A stretch of 64,000 nucleotides of DNA from Listeria floridensis FSL S10-1187 (GCF_000525875.1 NZ_AODF01000009.1:1-64000), one strand, 5' to 3'; positions 8,216 through 18,603 are shown, counted from the first letter of the stretch. Numbers and translations are program-made. Notes: generated by a model from the letters alone, not told the origin.

Positions 8216-8455
8216 TATAACTGATATCGCATTTTTGTGAGAATATGATTATGAACGAGCGGCTTCAAAAGAGAGCTTTTCCTTGGCTGGAAGAAAAGCA
8301 AGCGCCTTTTATAATTGCTCTCTCACGTTAAAAAAAATCGCAGGCCTGCGTTAAAGGCATATGAAGAGGTAATGATACAAGTCTTGTATTGTTGCAAACA
8401 GGGTGGTACCGCGAAAATTCGTCCCTGTGAGCAACAAGGCAGGGCTTTTTTTTAT
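8216..8455 (+). promoter_or_regulatory. T-box leader of alaS (tRNA-Ala sensing)
   Basis: The T-box motif GGGTGGTACCGCG lies at 8401-8413, followed by a terminator with stem GTCCCTG/GCAGGGC and a long T-run (about 8420-8453). The bulge base after TGG is T, matching an A discriminator as in tRNA-Ala. A GCC triplet at 8304-8306 is a plausible specifier codon, but stem I was not folded. Uncharged tRNA-Ala would stabilise the antiterminator and switch on alaS. Confidence 0.88.
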
Positions 8456-8480
8456 TTTTTTGGAGGAGGGGAAAAACAGA

Positions 8481-11117
8481 ATGAAAACACTATCAAGCAG
8501 TGAAGTAAGACAAATGTTTCTAGATTTCTTTAAAGAAAAAGGCCATACGGTGGAGCCGAGCGCTTCGCTAGTTCCCGTGAACGATCCGACGCTATTATGG
8601 ATTAACAGCGGCGTAGCAACCATGAAAAAATACTTTGATGGTTCAGTAATTCCGGATAATCCGCGACTTGTAAATGCGCAAAAATCAATCCGGACAAATG
8701 ACATTGAAAACGTCGGAAAAACAGCACGACATCATACGTTTTTTGAGATGCTCGGCAACTTTTCAATCGGAGATTATTTTAAAGAAGGCGCCATTGTTTA
8801 TGCGTGGGAATTCTTAACAAGTCCAAAATGGATCGGCTTTGATCCAGATAAATTGTATGTGACTGTCTATCCGGAAGATGATGAAGCGAAGCAACTATGG
8901 AAAGAAAAAATCGGCTTAACGGATGATCGGATTATCGAAATTGAAGATAATTTCTGGGACATCGGCGGCGGTCCATGCGGTCCGGATAGTGAAATCTTCT
9001 ATGACCGCGGAGAAGCATTCGGAAATGACCCAAATGATCCAGAACTCTATCCAGGCGGGGAAAATGAACGCTATCTTGAAATTTGGAACTTAGTATTTTC
9101 ACAGTTCAATCACAATCCGGATGGGACTTATACGCCGCTTCCAAAGCAAAACATTGATACCGGGATGGGACTTGAGCGGATGGTCTCAATCATTCAGAAT
9201 GCACCGACAAACTTTGAAACGGATTTATTTATGCCGATTATTCGTGACGTAGAAGGGATTTCCGGTGAAAAATACGGGGTTTCAGATGAAAAGGATACAG
9301 CATTTAAAGTAATTGCAGATCATATTCGTACGGTTGCGTTTGCGATTGGGGACGGGGCACTTCCGTCAAATGAAGGTCGCGGATACGTACTGCGCCGCTT
9401 ACTGCGCCGCGCGGTTCGCTATGCTAAAGTTCTTGGAATTAATGAGCCGTTTATGTACAAACTTGTTCCGACGGTTGGAAGAATCATGAACTCATTTTAT
9501 AAGGAAGTTGAAAATCAGCAGGACTTTATTGAAAAAGTGATTCGTACGGAAGAAGAACGCTTCCACGAAACGCTTAATGAAGGGCTTGCGATTTTGGAAG
9601 GATTAATTGAAGAAGCAAAAAATGGAGATCAAACGATTGCCGGGAAAGATATTTTCAAATTATATGATACTTACGGATTCCCTGTTGAACTAACGGAAGA
9701 GTATGCTCTTGACCACGCGCTTTCGGTTGATCATGCTGGGTTTGAAACGGAAATGGAAGCACAACGCGATCGGGCTCGTAAAGCACGTGCTGAAGTTCAG
9801 TCGATGCAAGTACAAGGCGAATTATTGCAAAACTTGAAGGACAAAAGTGTGTTTGTCGGTTATGAAACAACCACACATGCTTCGGAGATTTTATATTTGA
9901 TTCAAGATGATCAGCTACTAGATGAAGCGAAACAAGGTAATGAAGTACAAGTTATTTTCAAGGAAACACCATTTTATGCAGAAAGTGGCGGTCAAGTAGC
10001 CGATCACGGAACTGTCCAAAGCGAAACAGGGCTAGCGTTTGTTAAGGATGTTCAAAAAGCACCTAACAAACAAAACATTCACCGGATTGTCGTTGAAGAA
10101 GGTGTCTTAAAAACGGGAGATCGTGTGAAGCTTACTGTTAATGCTGTTGAGCGTAAAAAAACGGTGAAAAACCATACGGCAACGCATTTACTTCATCGTG
10201 CCTTAAAGGATGTTCTCGGCGAGCATGTGAATCAGGCGGGTTCACTTGTTGCCCCAGATCGTTTGCGTTTTGACTTCTCTCATTTTGGGCAAATTACCGA
10301 CGAGGAGCTTTCACGAATGGAAACGATTGTTAACGAGAAAATCTGGGAGCAAATCGAGGTTGGTATCAATGAAATGCCGATTGCAGAAGCTAAAGCACTT
10401 GGCGCAATGGCGCTATTCGGCGAAAAATACGGCGATATTGTTCGTGTCGTTCAAATCGGCGACTACAGTATCGAGCTTTGCGGCGGTGTCCACGTGAAGA
10501 ATACGTCGGAAATCGGGCTGTTTAAGATTCAAAGTGAAACAGGAATCGGCGCGGGTACGCGCCGGATTGAAGCTGTGACGGGTGAAGCAGCATATCACTT
10601 TGTAACGGAAGCGCAAACAGAATTAGAAGCAGCAGCACGGCTGTTCAAGACAAATTCGGCTGAGGTTCTTACCAAAATTGAACAGCTTCAAGGCGAAATG
10701 CGTGAGGTTCGTCGCGAAAATGAATCGCTGCAGGCAAAACTTGCAAGTGCAGCAAGTGCAGATATTTTTGCGAGCGGAGCGGATGTTGGCGGTGTGAACG
10801 TGATTGCGAAGCAGGTCAACGCGAAAGATATGGCTGCGCTGCGGCAGTTTGCGGATAACTGGAAGGATAAAAATATCGGGGGCGTCCTAGTGCTTGGTGC
10901 AGTTTCCGGCGAAAAAGTGAATCTGATCGCTGCGGTTTCAAAAGAGGCAATCGCAGACGGGCTTCATGCTGGAAAAATCATCAAAGAGGTTGCTCAGCTT
11001 ACTGGCGGAAACGGAGGCGGTAAACCAGACATGGCTCAAGCGGGTGGGAAGAATCCTGCTGAACTGGAAAAAGCTCTGGCTGCTGTTCCAAGTATTATTC
11101 AAGGTTTGCAAGGATAA
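8481..11117 (+). CDS. alaS: Alanyl-tRNA synthetase
   Basis: 878 residues, the normal length for bacterial AlaRS, from ATG 8481 after GGAGGAGGGG. It has the class II catalytic core ([25 protein letters not shown]), the editing domain with [11 protein letters not shown] and a Zn-binding [13 protein letters not shown], a coiled-coil linker, and a C-terminal Gly-rich C-Ala domain ([17 protein letters not shown]). It charges tRNA-Ala and clears mischarged Ser and Gly. It is controlled by the T-box leader upstream. The frame is intact throughout, unlike many neighbours. Confidence 0.97.
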   Translation: MKTLSSSEVRQMFLDFFKEKGHTVEPSASLVPVNDPTLLWINSGVATMKKYFDGSVIPDNPRLVNAQKSIRTNDIENVGKTARHHTFFEMLGNFSIGDYFKEGAIVYAWEFLTSPKWIGFDPDKLYVTVYPEDDEAKQLWKEKIGLTDDRIIEIEDNFWDIGGGPCGPDSEIFYDRGEAFGNDPNDPELYPGGENERYLEIWNLVFSQFNHNPDGTYTPLPKQNIDTGMGLERMVSIIQNAPTNFETDLFMPIIRDVEGISGEKYGVSDEKDTAFKVIADHIRTVAFAIGDGALPSNEGRGYVLRRLLRRAVRYAKVLGINEPFMYKLVPTVGRIMNSFYKEVENQQDFIEKVIRTEEERFHETLNEGLAILEGLIEEAKNGDQTIAGKDIFKLYDTYGFPVELTEEYALDHALSVDHAGFETEMEAQRDRARKARAEVQSMQVQGELLQNLKDKSVFVGYETTTHASEILYLIQDDQLLDEAKQGNEVQVIFKETPFYAESGGQVADHGTVQSETGLAFVKDVQKAPNKQNIHRIVVEEGVLKTGDRVKLTVNAVERKKTVKNHTATHLLHRALKDVLGEHVNQAGSLVAPDRLRFDFSHFGQITDEELSRMETIVNEKIWEQIEVGINEMPIAEAKALGAMALFGEKYGDIVRVVQIGDYSIELCGGVHVKNTSEIGLFKIQSETGIGAGTRRIEAVTGEAAYHFVTEAQTELEAAARLFKTNSAEVLTKIEQLQGEMREVRRENESLQAKLASAASADIFASGADVGGVNVIAKQVNAKDMAALRQFADNWKDKNIGGVLVLGAVSGEKVNLIAAVSKEAIADGLHAGKIIKEVAQLTGGNGGGKPDMAQAGGKNPAELEKALAAVPSIIQGLQG

Positions 11118-11122
11118 AGGGG

Positions 11123-11163
11123 AAAAACGCTTGAGATCGTTAGCGCGATTTTGAGCGTTTTTT
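11123..11163 (+). terminator. alaS terminator
   Basis: AAACGCT and AGCGTTTTTT flank a loop of about 24 bases that can form an inner GCGC stem. Confidence 0.65.
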
Positions 11164-11419
11164 ATAGTGAGGTGGTGAACTGGCTCGTACTTCTTTAAAA
11201 TCTGTGCTATATTTTAACGGACGAAGATTTATTTAGGAAAGCTGTTTTTATTTAAGAAAAATCTTGATAAAATGATTTTTCAAGATCTTTTGAATGGAAG
11301 CGAAACGGGATTAAGCAATTGAGTTGGCATAGAAAAGAGCAATACATTTTGAAAATAAATCAAGTGTTTAGAAGATTTACCTCAAGCAGACAATTTTGAC
11401 GCAAAGGGAAATGGGGGCT
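11164..11419. other. Intergenic region
   Basis: No credible open frame. A weak hairpin ATCTTGA/TCAAGAT spans 11261-11286. A ribosome binding site GGGGG immediately precedes the ATG at 11420. No clear promoter was identified. Confidence 0.3.
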
Positions 11420-11779
11420 ATGTTCGTGGAAAAAAATAACCGGAGTAAAGAAGAGGAATGGCTTTTCCAGCTTCAAAAAAATCGCCTTGAGCAGGAAGTG
11501 GTTGCTGATTTTGGGAAAAGCGCTGAAAAACAACTGCGAATTTTAACGCGTTTAAGAGACGATAATTTGTCATTTTCTGCTAATGAGCTTTCAAGTATTG
11601 AAGCTATGCTAGGCATGGAAGGCTATTTTCAAGAAGATATGGCGATTATCAGATGTCAAATCGGAGAATTGATTGCACAAACAGAGGAAAAAGTTCAATT
11701 TTATGCTGAAAGGCAAATTGAACTCGAGCAAGAAGAAGATCACTGGCTTGAACAGGCAAGCAACTGGGAAAAAAAATGA
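11420..11779 (+). CDS. Hypothetical coiled-coil protein
   Basis: 119 residues from ATG 11420 (GGGGG ribosome binding site; an upstream in-frame start at 11396 is weaker). The protein is highly charged and Glu/Gln-rich, mostly predicted helix or coiled coil, without a signal peptide or TM segment, so probably cytoplasmic. It lies between alaS and reoM on the same strand with its own gap on both sides. I do not recognise a family. Confidence 0.65.
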   Translation: MFVEKNNRSKEEEWLFQLQKNRLEQEVVADFGKSAEKQLRILTRLRDDNLSFSANELSSIEAMLGMEGYFQEDMAIIRCQIGELIAQTEEKVQFYAERQIELEQEEDHWLEQASNWEKK

Positions 11780-11878
11780 GAAGAATCAAACGAAAAATAT
11801 GGATGAATAAGTTTAGCAGAAGGATCTATCGTTCTTTTCCAAGAAATATTAAAATTTGGTTAAGAGTTGAGCATTCCT

Positions 11879-11907
11879 TTGTCAATCTGGTTGGTTTAGT
11901 GTAAAAT
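11879..11907 (+). promoter_or_regulatory. Promoter of the reoM-ruvX-yrzB operon
   Basis: TTGTCA (11879-11884), 17-base spacer, TAAAAT (11902-11907), 37 bases before the reoM ATG. Confidence 0.7.
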
Positions 11908-11944
11908 AGATTGGAAAGCGAAGGAATTGAGGTGTTGATTCGTT

Positions 11945-12217
11945 ATGGGTACAAAAGATCAAACAATGTTTTACAATTTTGGTGATGATTCGATTGAGGA
12001 AGATGTTCGAAAAATCATGAAGCAAGTCTATCTGGCGCTTCAAGAAAAAGGTTATAACCCAGTTAATCAAATCGTTGGTTATCTGCTTTCTGGCGATCCA
12101 GCTTATATTCCGCGTCATCAAGATGCTCGTAATTTAATTCGCCGCCTAGAACGTGACGAAATTATTGAAGAACTTGTCCGAGCTTATCTTAAAAACAATG
12201 AAATTGGTGACAAATGA
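11945..12217 (+). CDS. reoM: ReoM/IreB-family regulatory phosphoprotein (UPF0297)
   Basis: 90 residues, standard length. The conserved N-terminus [15 protein letters not shown] includes the Thr-rich segment near residue 7 phosphorylated by the PASTA kinase in Listeria and Enterococcus, and the [20 protein letters not shown] block is present. In L. monocytogenes ReoM controls ClpCP-dependent degradation of MurA and so peptidoglycan synthesis; that role is transferred by family, not shown here. It overlaps ruvX by 4 bases (ATGA) and is the first gene of a three-gene operon. Confidence 0.95.
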   Translation: MGTKDQTMFYNFGDDSIEEDVRKIMKQVYLALQEKGYNPVNQIVGYLLSGDPAYIPRHQDARNLIRRLERDEIIEELVRAYLKNNEIGDK

Positions 12218-12630
12218 AGATTATGGGGTTAGATGTGGGGTCGAAGACGGTAGGCGTTGCGATTAGCGATGCACTCGGTTGGACTGCCCAAGGTATTGAA
12301 ATCATTTCGATAAATGAAGAAGCCAAGCAATTCGGCTATAATCGCGTCAAAGAATTGATTGATTTGCATGAAGTCGAAAAAGTGGTTGTCGGACTGCCGA
12401 AGAACATGAATAATACGATTGGACCGCGTGCTGAAAGCTCAAAGAAGTATGCAGAAGTTCTTGAAGCGCGTACTGGGATTCCAGTTGTATTATGGGACGA
12501 ACGGCTCACGACACAAGCCGCGGAACGGACGCTTCTTGAAGCAGATGTAAGCCGCAAAAAACGCAAGCTCGTCATTGATAAGCTTGCAGCTGTAATGATT
12601 TTACAATCCTACTTGGATGCAAATAATTAG
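12214..12630 (+). CDS. ruvX: Holliday junction resolvase-like RNase H fold protein (YqgF/RuvX)
   Basis: 138 residues, typical of the family. [17 protein letters not shown] carries the first catalytic Asp, [18 protein letters not shown] the conserved VGLP motif, and [17 protein letters not shown] the DERLTT motif. The family processes pre-16S rRNA 5' ends and has been proposed to act as a resolvase. It overlaps reoM and is followed after 14 bases by yrzB, the same order as in Bacillus. Confidence 0.95.
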   Translation: MKIMGLDVGSKTVGVAISDALGWTAQGIEIISINEEAKQFGYNRVKELIDLHEVEKVVVGLPKNMNNTIGPRAESSKKYAEVLEARTGIPVVLWDERLTTQAAERTLLEADVSRKKRKLVIDKLAAVMILQSYLDANN

Positions 12631-12644
12631 AAGAGGTGAAAAGA

Positions 12645-12974
12645 ATGGCGGAAAACCATACACACGACCACAATCATGATCACGATCATGCGCATGGCGA
12701 AGAAGAAAAATATATTTGGATTACAAATGAAGATGGAAAAGAAGAAAAATATGAAATCTTATTTGACTTTGATTCCGATGAGTTTGAAAAATCTTATGTA
12801 CTTTACTTCCCAGCAGATGCATCTGAGGATGATGAAATTGAGATTTTAGCTTCTTCTTATGTGCAAGACGAAGAAGGGAGCCAAGGTCAGCTTAAACCCG
12901 TTGAAACTGACGAGGAATGGGATATGATCGAAGAGCTTCTTGCTACGTTCTTGGCGGACGAAGACGAGGAATAA
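12645..12974 (+). CDS. yrzB: DUF1292 protein with His-rich N-terminus (YrzB family)
   Basis: 109 residues starting at ATG 12645, preceded by AGAGGTG. The first 20 residues alternate His with Asp and Asn ([13 protein letters not shown]), a likely metal-binding tail. The DUF1292 core then runs from [21 protein letters not shown] to [12 protein letters not shown]. Very acidic and cytoplasmic. Function unknown across the family; it closes the reoM-ruvX operon. Confidence 0.92.
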   Translation: MAENHTHDHNHDHDHAHGEEEKYIWITNEDGKEEKYEILFDFDSDEFEKSYVLYFPADASEDDEIEILASSYVQDEEGSQGQLKPVETDEEWDMIEELLATFLADEDEE

Positions 12975-12978
12975 ATTT

Positions 12979-13020
12979 TAAAAAAGACATGCGGCATTCA
13001 TTAGCTACATGTCTTTTTTG
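12979..13020. terminator. Bidirectional terminator
   Basis: AAAAAAGACATG and CATGTCTTTTTT flank a 16-base loop between the convergent yrzB and DedA genes. The DedA stop lies within the distal arm. Confidence 0.8.
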
Positions 13021-13645
13021 CTTTCTTTCCGCGCGCGTTTGTTCCAAATCTTGTAGGCTAGCCAGATGATAAACACAACAAGGAGCGCGAGTATCGTATA
13101 GCTAATCGGGCGAGTATATTTTTCAACAACCGACCAGTTTGAGCCTAATGTGAAACCGAGCCAAGTGAGAAAGATATTCCACGGAATACAGCCGAGAATC
13201 GTGTAAATCGTGAACTTTGAGAGATTCATTTTCGCAATCCCTGCTGGAAGCGAGATAAATGTGCGGATTACGGGAAGAACACGGCCAAAGAACACAGCAG
13301 ATGCTCCGTAGCGGTTAAACCAATGCTCGGCTTGATCGAGATGTTTCACATTTTAAAAAAATATATTTCCCAAAGCGTAGCACGAGTGCGCGACCGCCTT
13401 TTTTTTCCAATGTAGTAGGCGATCAGCGAGCCGACAAGGTTACCGAGAATACCGGCAATGACAACGAGCCAAAAATTTAGTTTCCCAGCTTCGGCCATAA
13501 ATCCGCCGAATAGCATGATGACTTCACTTGGGAGCGGGATACAGACGCTTTCGATCAGCATCGCAAGAAAAATGCCAAAATGGCCAAGCGTGTCGATCAA
13601 GAACATCACAAAATCCTGCAGGCTTTGAATGAGTGTGTGCAGCAT
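13005..13645 (-). CDS. DedA-family membrane protein (two frameshifts)
   Basis: About 213 residues after bridging. Several TM segments and the DedA motifs are present: ESVCIPLPSEVIMLFGGFMA in the first half, and GRVLPVIRTFISLPAGIAKM with GCIPWN in the second. DedA proteins act in lipid carrier (undecaprenyl phosphate) or phospholipid recycling. The frame breaks at the T8 run of the plus strand near 13404-13411 and again near 13350-13366 (A/T runs), so the middle reads as nonsense, though GGRALVLRFGKYIFLK can be recovered. Both breaks look like homopolymer errors. Confidence 0.85.
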
Positions 13646-13803
13646 AGTAAGACTCCTTTAATTCGTTCAAGTAATAATTAACTGTATCATTATAGCATAG
13701 ATCAGTTGAAAAGAAGCGTGATATCATTTTCAGATGACGAATACGATAATGTTTGATACTATTAATAAAGTATTATTCTAAATTGAAAGAAAGAGGGTTC
13801 AAC

Positions 13804-14011
13804 ATGGAAAAATTTGTAGTGAAGGTACATATGGCAAGCGGCAGGTCGTACAGTAAGACAGTTGAAAGCGAAACACAGAAAAAAAGCAATTTCGGAAGCG
13901 CTTGTTCCAACGGGAGAAGGAACCTTCTTAATTGATGATGATGCGGGACGTTCTGTTCGGCTGTATAAGCGTAACATTGAATCGGTTGAATCAATCGAAG
14001 CTGGCGAATAA
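13804..14011 (+). CDS. Small conserved protein (frameshifted)
   Basis: Starting at ATG 13804 after AAAGAGGG, about 68 residues result if one A is removed from the A7 run 13879-13885. The two parts then read MEKFVVKVHMASGRSYSKTV and ALVPTGEGTFLIDDDAGRSV. Soluble, with a likely beta-rich fold and no TM segment. It may bind a ligand or RNA, but no family is recognised with confidence. A strong terminator follows at once, so it is a monocistronic unit. Confidence 0.6.
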
Positions 14012-14024
14012 TAACGTTGAAATG

Positions 14025-14056
14025 TTCTGAAAGAGGTGACTCTTTCAGAATTTTTC
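14025..14056 (+). terminator. Terminator
   Basis: Perfect 10-base stem TTCTGAAAGA (14025-14034)/TCTTTCAGAA (14041-14050) with a 6-base loop and a T-run. Confidence 0.9.
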
Positions 14057-14149
14057 ACATCGTTTGCTGGAAATTGTAAAAAGTGATAGTCAGCCGCCGA
14101 AAAAGTCGGTATAATGATTGAGATAAAGAATAGAAATGAGGGAATGCTC

Positions 14150-15217
14150 TTGGCGAGGTCAAAAGGCAAAACGATCACAATCATCATTGGAGTTATCGTG
14201 CTTCTGCTTGTTGTTGCTACCTTTTCAGGTTATTTTTATGTCAAAAAACAACTAGAAGCGAAAAGCCCTGATAGCAAACAAAAAATTATGGTTGAAATTC
14301 CTGCCGGTTCAAATGTAAAGTCGATCGGTTCGATTTTAGAAGATGAAAAGGTGATTAACAGTGCGACGCTGTTTTCTTATTACGTCAAGTACACCAATGA
14401 GACGAACTTAAAAGCAGGGCGTTATGAGCTTAGCCCGTCAATGGATACGGACAAAATCGTAAAGGTTTTGAAAGAAGGAAAAACGGTTGCACCTGAGAAG
14501 CTGGTTATTCCAGAAGGTTATTCGCTCGACCAAATTGCAGAGCGAATTGTGCAATATGTTCCTACGTTAACGAAAAAGTCTGTTCTTAAAGCAATGGACG
14601 ACGCAGATTTTGTGAAAAAAATGATCAAAAAATACCCTGACACTGTAACAGAAGCGGTTCTTAACAAATCGATTAAGCACCCGCTCGAAGGTTATCTTTA
14701 CCCGGCCACATATGAGTTTAAGGAATCTAATCCGAAAATTGATTCCATCCTTGAAGAAATGGTTCGCGCTACGCAGCTCAATCTCGTACCGTATCGTGAT
14801 GAACTGAAAAAGCAAAACAAAACGGTTCATGAATTTCTGACGATGTCATCTCTGATTGAAAAAGAAGCGACGGCAAATGTCGACCGCAAGACAATCGCAA
14901 GTGTATTTTATAATCGTCTGAAAGAAAATATGAGGTTACAAACTGATCCAACGGTGCTTTATGCGCTTGGAAAACATAAAGACCGGACGCTTTATAAAGA
15001 TTTAAAAGTAGATTCACCGTATAATACGTATCGCAATAACGGGCTTCCGCCTGGACCGATTGCGAACAGCGGTAAGACGTCGCTAGAAGCTGCCCTTTAT
15101 CCGGAAACGACAGATTACTTGTATTTCCTTGCAAACACGAAAACGGGTAAGGTATACTTCTCGAAAACGCTTGAAGAGCATAACCGCTTGAAAGCAGAAC
15201 ATATTACTGGCAATTAA
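14150..15217 (+). CDS. mltG: Endolytic murein transglycosylase MltG (YceG-like)
   Basis: About 355 residues. A TATAAT at 14110-14115 overlaps the first possible ATG (14114), so translation more likely starts at TTG 14150, which has GAGGGA 8 bases before it. A single TM segment near 10-30 is followed by an extracytoplasmic LysM-like part (IMVEIPAGSNVKSIGSIL) and the YceG catalytic domain. The latter has LIEKEATANVDRKTIASVFYNRL, with the catalytic Glu, and NTYRNNGLPPGPIANSG. It cleaves nascent glycan strands and limits their length. Intact frame. Confidence 0.93.
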   Translation: MARSKGKTITIIIGVIVLLLVVATFSGYFYVKKQLEAKSPDSKQKIMVEIPAGSNVKSIGSILEDEKVINSATLFSYYVKYTNETNLKAGRYELSPSMDTDKIVKVLKEGKTVAPEKLVIPEGYSLDQIAERIVQYVPTLTKKSVLKAMDDADFVKKMIKKYPDTVTEAVLNKSIKHPLEGYLYPATYEFKESNPKIDSILEEMVRATQLNLVPYRDELKKQNKTVHEFLTMSSLIEKEATANVDRKTIASVFYNRLKENMRLQTDPTVLYALGKHKDRTLYKDLKVDSPYNTYRNNGLPPGPIANSGKTSLEAALYPETTDYLYFLANTKTGKVYFSKTLEEHNRLKAEHITGN

Positions 15218-15245
15218 TGTTGGAGTGAAAGGATTTTTTTAGAAA

Positions 15246-15887
15246 ATGGACGAAACAATTCATGCCTATTTATTAGAACAAATTCCTGAGCGCTCGCCTT
15301 TCTTTTCTGAAATTGAAGCTTATGCGAAACAAGAAGGCGTTCCGATCATGGAAAAGGATTCGCTTCATGCGATGCTCCAAATTATGGCCATTCAGCAGCC
15401 AAAGCGAATTTTAGAGCTTGGGACGGCGATTGGCTATTCAGCACTCAGAATGCAAGAGGTGTTGCCTGAAACTGAAATTATTACGATTGAGCGAGATGAG
15501 GCGCGTTTCACACTTGCACAAGAAAACGCGGCGAAATTTGGGGCAAATCAGATTCAGTTTGTGCTTGGCGACGCGCTAGTTGATTTTGAAACTCTCCTTG
15601 CGTCTGCTCCGTTCGATGCGATTTTTATTGATGCAGCCAAAGCGCAATACGAAAAGTTTTTTGAGTTGTATGCGCCTTATCTCGCTGAAAACGGTGTGAT
15701 TTATAGTGATAACGTTCTTTTTAAAGGACTTGCGCTTGATGAGCTTCCGGAAGTACAGAAAAAAGCCCGAATGGCGAAAAAGATGCGTGCTTTCAACGCA
15801 TTTTTAAATGAGCAGACTGATTTTGTGACGAGTACCATTCCTCTTGGAGATGGGCTTGCGATTACGAGAAGGAGAGACGTCAAATGA
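15246..15887 (+). CDS. trmR: SAM-dependent O-methyltransferase, TrmR (YrrM) type
   Basis: 213 residues, class I methyltransferase of the O-methyltransferase family 3: [15 protein letters not shown] (SAM motif I), [12 protein letters not shown], and [18 protein letters not shown] with metal-binding Asp residues. In B. subtilis the YrrM homologue methylates 5-hydroxyuridine in tRNA wobble positions to 5-methoxyuridine. It overlaps udk by 4 bases (ATGA), as in Listeria, where the yrrN/yrrO peptidase-like genes are absent between them. Confidence 0.88.
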   Translation: MDETIHAYLLEQIPERSPFFSEIEAYAKQEGVPIMEKDSLHAMLQIMAIQQPKRILELGTAIGYSALRMQEVLPETEIITIERDEARFTLAQENAAKFGANQIQFVLGDALVDFETLLASAPFDAIFIDAAKAQYEKFFELYAPYLAENGVIYSDNVLFKGLALDELPEVQKKARMAKKMRAFNAFLNEQTDFVTSTIPLGDGLAITRRRDVK

Positions 15888-16519
15888 AAAGAAAACCAGT
15901 TGTTGTAGGGGTGACTGGCGGATCAGGCTCGGGAAAAACGAGTGTTTGTAAAAAAATCTATGATCATTTTGATGATTGTTCGATTTTAATGTTGGAACAA
16001 GATTTTTATTATAAAGATCAATCGCATTTATCATTTGAAGAACGACTTGAAACAAACTATGACCATCCGCTTGCTTTTGATACGGATCTTTTGATTGAAC
16101 ATGTGAAGAAGCTTCTGAACTATGAGGCCATCAATAAACCGGTTTATGATTATACAATTCATACACGATCAAGTGAAGTGATTCATCAAGAACCGCGTGA
16201 AGTGATCATTTTAGAAGGAATCTTGATTCTAGAAGATCCGCGCTTGCGTGATTTGATGGACATTAAAGTTTATGTAGATACTGATGATGATATTCGGATT
16301 ATCAGACGGTTACTTCGCGATATTAAAGAACGTGGGCGATCGCTTGATTCCGTTATTGAACAGTATTTGACTGTTGTAAAACCAATGCATAATGAATTTA
16401 TCGAGCCGACAAAGAAATATGCTGATATTATTATTCCAGAAGGCGGACAAAATCATGTGGCGATTGATTTAATGACAACCAAAATTGCTGCAGTACTCGA
16501 GGAAAATCTGCACAACTAA
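15884..16519 (+). CDS. udk: Uridine kinase
   Basis: 211 residues. Walker [14 protein letters not shown] lies at the N-terminus; LEQDFYYKD and NYDHPLAFD, the pyrimidine-binding segments, and IILEGILI follow. It phosphorylates uridine and cytidine in pyrimidine salvage. Start ATG 15884 overlaps the trmR stop, so the two are translationally coupled. Confidence 0.95.
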   Translation: MKRKPVVVGVTGGSGSGKTSVCKKIYDHFDDCSILMLEQDFYYKDQSHLSFEERLETNYDHPLAFDTDLLIEHVKKLLNYEAINKPVYDYTIHTRSSEVIHQEPREVIILEGILILEDPRLRDLMDIKVYVDTDDDIRIIRRLLRDIKERGRSLDSVIEQYLTVVKPMHNEFIEPTKKYADIIIPEGGQNHVAIDLMTTKIAAVLEENLHN

Positions 16520-16531
16520 GGACTCGGCCTC

Positions 16532-16560
16532 TTGAAAAACCGTTTGTTTTGCGGTAAAAT
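16532..16560 (+). promoter_or_regulatory. greA promoter
   Basis: TTGAAA (16532-16537), 17-base spacer, TAAAAT (16555-16560). It gives a leader of about 130 bases before greA. Confidence 0.7.
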
Positions 16561-16630
16561 GCACGTAGTAAATAGGAAATTTGCTTGAAGGAGCAAGGAA
16601 AGCTTCTTCTTATATAGTGGAGATTCTAAA

Positions 16631-16662
16631 AAAGTGCGGAGTAACCTCTCCGTACTTTTCTA
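16631..16662 (+). terminator. Terminator-like hairpin in the greA leader
   Basis: GTGCGGAG pairs with CTCCGTAC (one G-U pair), extended by AAA/TTT, followed by TTTTCT. It lies between the greA promoter and start, so it may attenuate greA, or it may end a short leader transcript. Confidence 0.55.
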
Positions 16663-16699
16663 TACTTATTTGATTTTGATATAAAAGGAGAGAACAAAT

Positions 16700-17179
16700 T
16701 TGGCAACTGAAAAAGTATATCCGATGACAATTGAAGGAAAAGAAAAACTCGAACTAGAACTGACAGAACTAAAAACTGTGAAACGTAAAGAAGTTGTAGA
16801 ACGCATTAAAATTGCGCGCGATTTCGGCGATCTTTCGGAAAACTCCGAGTATGATTCGGCTAAAGATGAACAAGCTTTTGTTGAAGGCCGGATTACGACA
16901 CTAGAAAATATGCTGCGTAATGCGCATATCATTGACGGTTCTGAAGTGGACAATGATACAGTAACGCTTGGTAAAAAAGTGACTTTTGTTGAAGTTCCAG
17001 ATGGTGACGAAGAAACATATGTCATCGTCGGAAGTGCGGAAGCTGATCCGTTTAACGGCAGGATTTCAAATGATTCTCCAATCGCAAAAGGACTTCTTGG
17101 ACATACAATCGGCGAAGAATTAGTCGTTCAAACGCCTGGTGGAGATATGACTGTTAAAATTATTAATATCGAAGCATAA
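16700..17179 (+). CDS. greA: Transcription elongation factor GreA
   Basis: 159 residues from TTG 16700 after AAAGGAGAG. The N-terminal coiled coil carries the acidic tip ([18 protein letters not shown]), which reaches into RNA polymerase to trigger transcript cleavage, and the C-terminal FKBP-like domain ends [13 protein letters not shown]. Standard length, intact, own promoter. Confidence 0.97.
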   Translation: MATEKVYPMTIEGKEKLELELTELKTVKRKEVVERIKIARDFGDLSENSEYDSAKDEQAFVEGRITTLENMLRNAHIIDGSEVDNDTVTLGKKVTFVEVPDGDEETYVIVGSAEADPFNGRISNDSPIAKGLLGHTIGEELVVQTPGGDMTVKIINIEA

Positions 17180-17210
17180 TTTCTGCTCTTTATAACAAGG
17201 TGGTGAAAAC

Positions 17211-17853
17211 TTGTGGCTGACCGACAAGAAAAAAAACAAAAACCGGCGTGTGAAACAAAATAATGTGGATGGTTCTCGGCTTGAAACGAATACGAAACGC
17301 AAGAAAACAAATCTTGTGCTCAACATTTTGATTATCATCGTTTCGCTCTTGATTATTGGCTCTGTTTATTTTGTGATCTTTGCAACTGAAAATAAAGGCG
17401 ACACACCGGCAACAAAAACGGCATCTTCCGTCCAAAAGAAGGAAGATGCCGCAAAAAAAATCGACAAGTGACGAAAAGAAAAAGTCGGAAACAGATAGCA
17501 AGGAGGACAGCAATGCATCGACAAGCGATGATCCTAACGTAGCAGAAGTAATTGAAAAAGACTGGAAACCAGTCGGCACAAAGCAAACTGGAGACCACAT
17601 CAACTCATATGATGCAACAAGTACGGACTGGAAAGAAAAAATCGAAGCATTCTCGAAAGCTACCGGAATTGCGAGCGATCAGATGACACTTTGGTTTGTC
17701 GGAAGAGGAAGCGATCCATCGACTGAATCGATTGGAACAGTTTCCAGCAAAGAGAAGCCGGATGAAACATTCCGTGTTTATATTTCGTGGCGCGACGGCG
17801 AAGGCTGGCAACCGCTCAAAGTTGAAAAACTGAAGAAAAATGATAAACGTTAG
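17211..17853 (+). CDS. yrrS: YrrS-family membrane protein (DUF1510, frameshifted)
   Basis: About 213 residues. A Lys/Arg-rich cytoplasmic start, one TM (NLVLNILIIIVSLLIIGSVYF), a Ser/Lys/Asp-rich linker and the conserved C-terminal DUF1510 domain (STDWKEKIEAFSKATGI, WRDGEGWQPLKVEKL) are seen. The frame breaks in A8 17453-17460; seven A restore it. A second doubt is the start: TTG 17211 keeps the long frame, but GTG 17213 would give VADRQEK if one A is missing or added in the A8 run near 17228. In Bacillus yrrS lies near penicillin-binding protein genes; role unknown. Confidence 0.8.
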
Positions 17854-17901
17854 ACGTCTGGTTACTTACCTGGCGTTTTTGTTTACGAAGGAGGAACAAG
17901 T

Positions 17902-18603
17902 GTGATAGGGATTATTGGGGCAATGAAAGAAGAAGTGGCGATCTTGCGCGACCAAATGACGGACTTGCAAACGGATCAAATTGCGGGAGCGAATTTCTAC
18001 CGCGGCCAAATTTTTGATCAAGAAGTGGTGTTGTTTGAATCAGGAATCGGAAAAGTTAATGCGGCTGTTTCAACCACGATACTATGCGACCATTATAAAC
18101 CGGAAGTGATTATCAATACCGGTTCCGCTGGCGGAATCGGTCCAGATTTAAACGTGGGCGATGTGATTTTATCTGATCAGCTAAGTTACGGGGATGTTGA
18201 TGCAACTGTATTCGGCTACGTGTTCGGACAAGTACCGCAAATGCCTGCGGTTTATCAAGGCGATCGCTCTCTTCTAAAAAAAGCAGAACGCGTTTATGAT
18301 GAGTATCTCAAAGAAACGGAAAATAAAGCCGTGTTCGGTCTTGTAATCACAAACGATTCTTTCATTTCGAAAGATGAGCAGCGCGAACTGATTTTAGCTA
18401 ACTTTCCAGAAGTACGTGCCGTTGAAATGGAAGCAGCCGCGATTGCGCAAGCCGCTTACCGTTTTGACACACCTTTTCTGATCATTCGTGCCATTTCAGA
18501 CGTGGCTGATAAAGAAGCAGCCGTTTCATTCGATGAGTTCCTTGAAACCGCAGCACGAGCTTCTTCCGATTGCATCCTAGCTCTTATTAAAGAATGGAAT
18601 TAA
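17902..18603 (+). CDS. mtnN: 5'-methylthioadenosine/S-adenosylhomocysteine nucleosidase
   Basis: 233 residues from GTG 17902 after AAGGAGGAAC. MIGIIGAMKEEVAILR with the active-site Glu, GIGKVNAA, NTGSAGGIG and the C-terminal AVEMEAAAIAQ and RAISDVAD motifs mark the PNP_UDP phosphorylase fold. It hydrolyses MTA and SAH, feeding methionine salvage and LuxS. Intact. Confidence 0.97.
   Translation: MIGIIGAMKEEVAILRDQMTDLQTDQIAGANFYRGQIFDQEVVLFESGIGKVNAAVSTTILCDHYKPEVIINTGSAGGIGPDLNVGDVILSDQLSYGDVDATVFGYVFGQVPQMPAVYQGDRSLLKKAERVYDEYLKETENKAVFGLVITNDSFISKDEQRELILANFPEVRAVEMEAAAIAQAAYRFDTPFLIIRAISDVADKEAAVSFDEFLETAARASSDCILALIKEWN

Noticed and set aside
8190-8460. Separate small RNA upstream of alaS
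   Set aside because: The promoter, T-box motif and terminator explain the region as the alaS leader.
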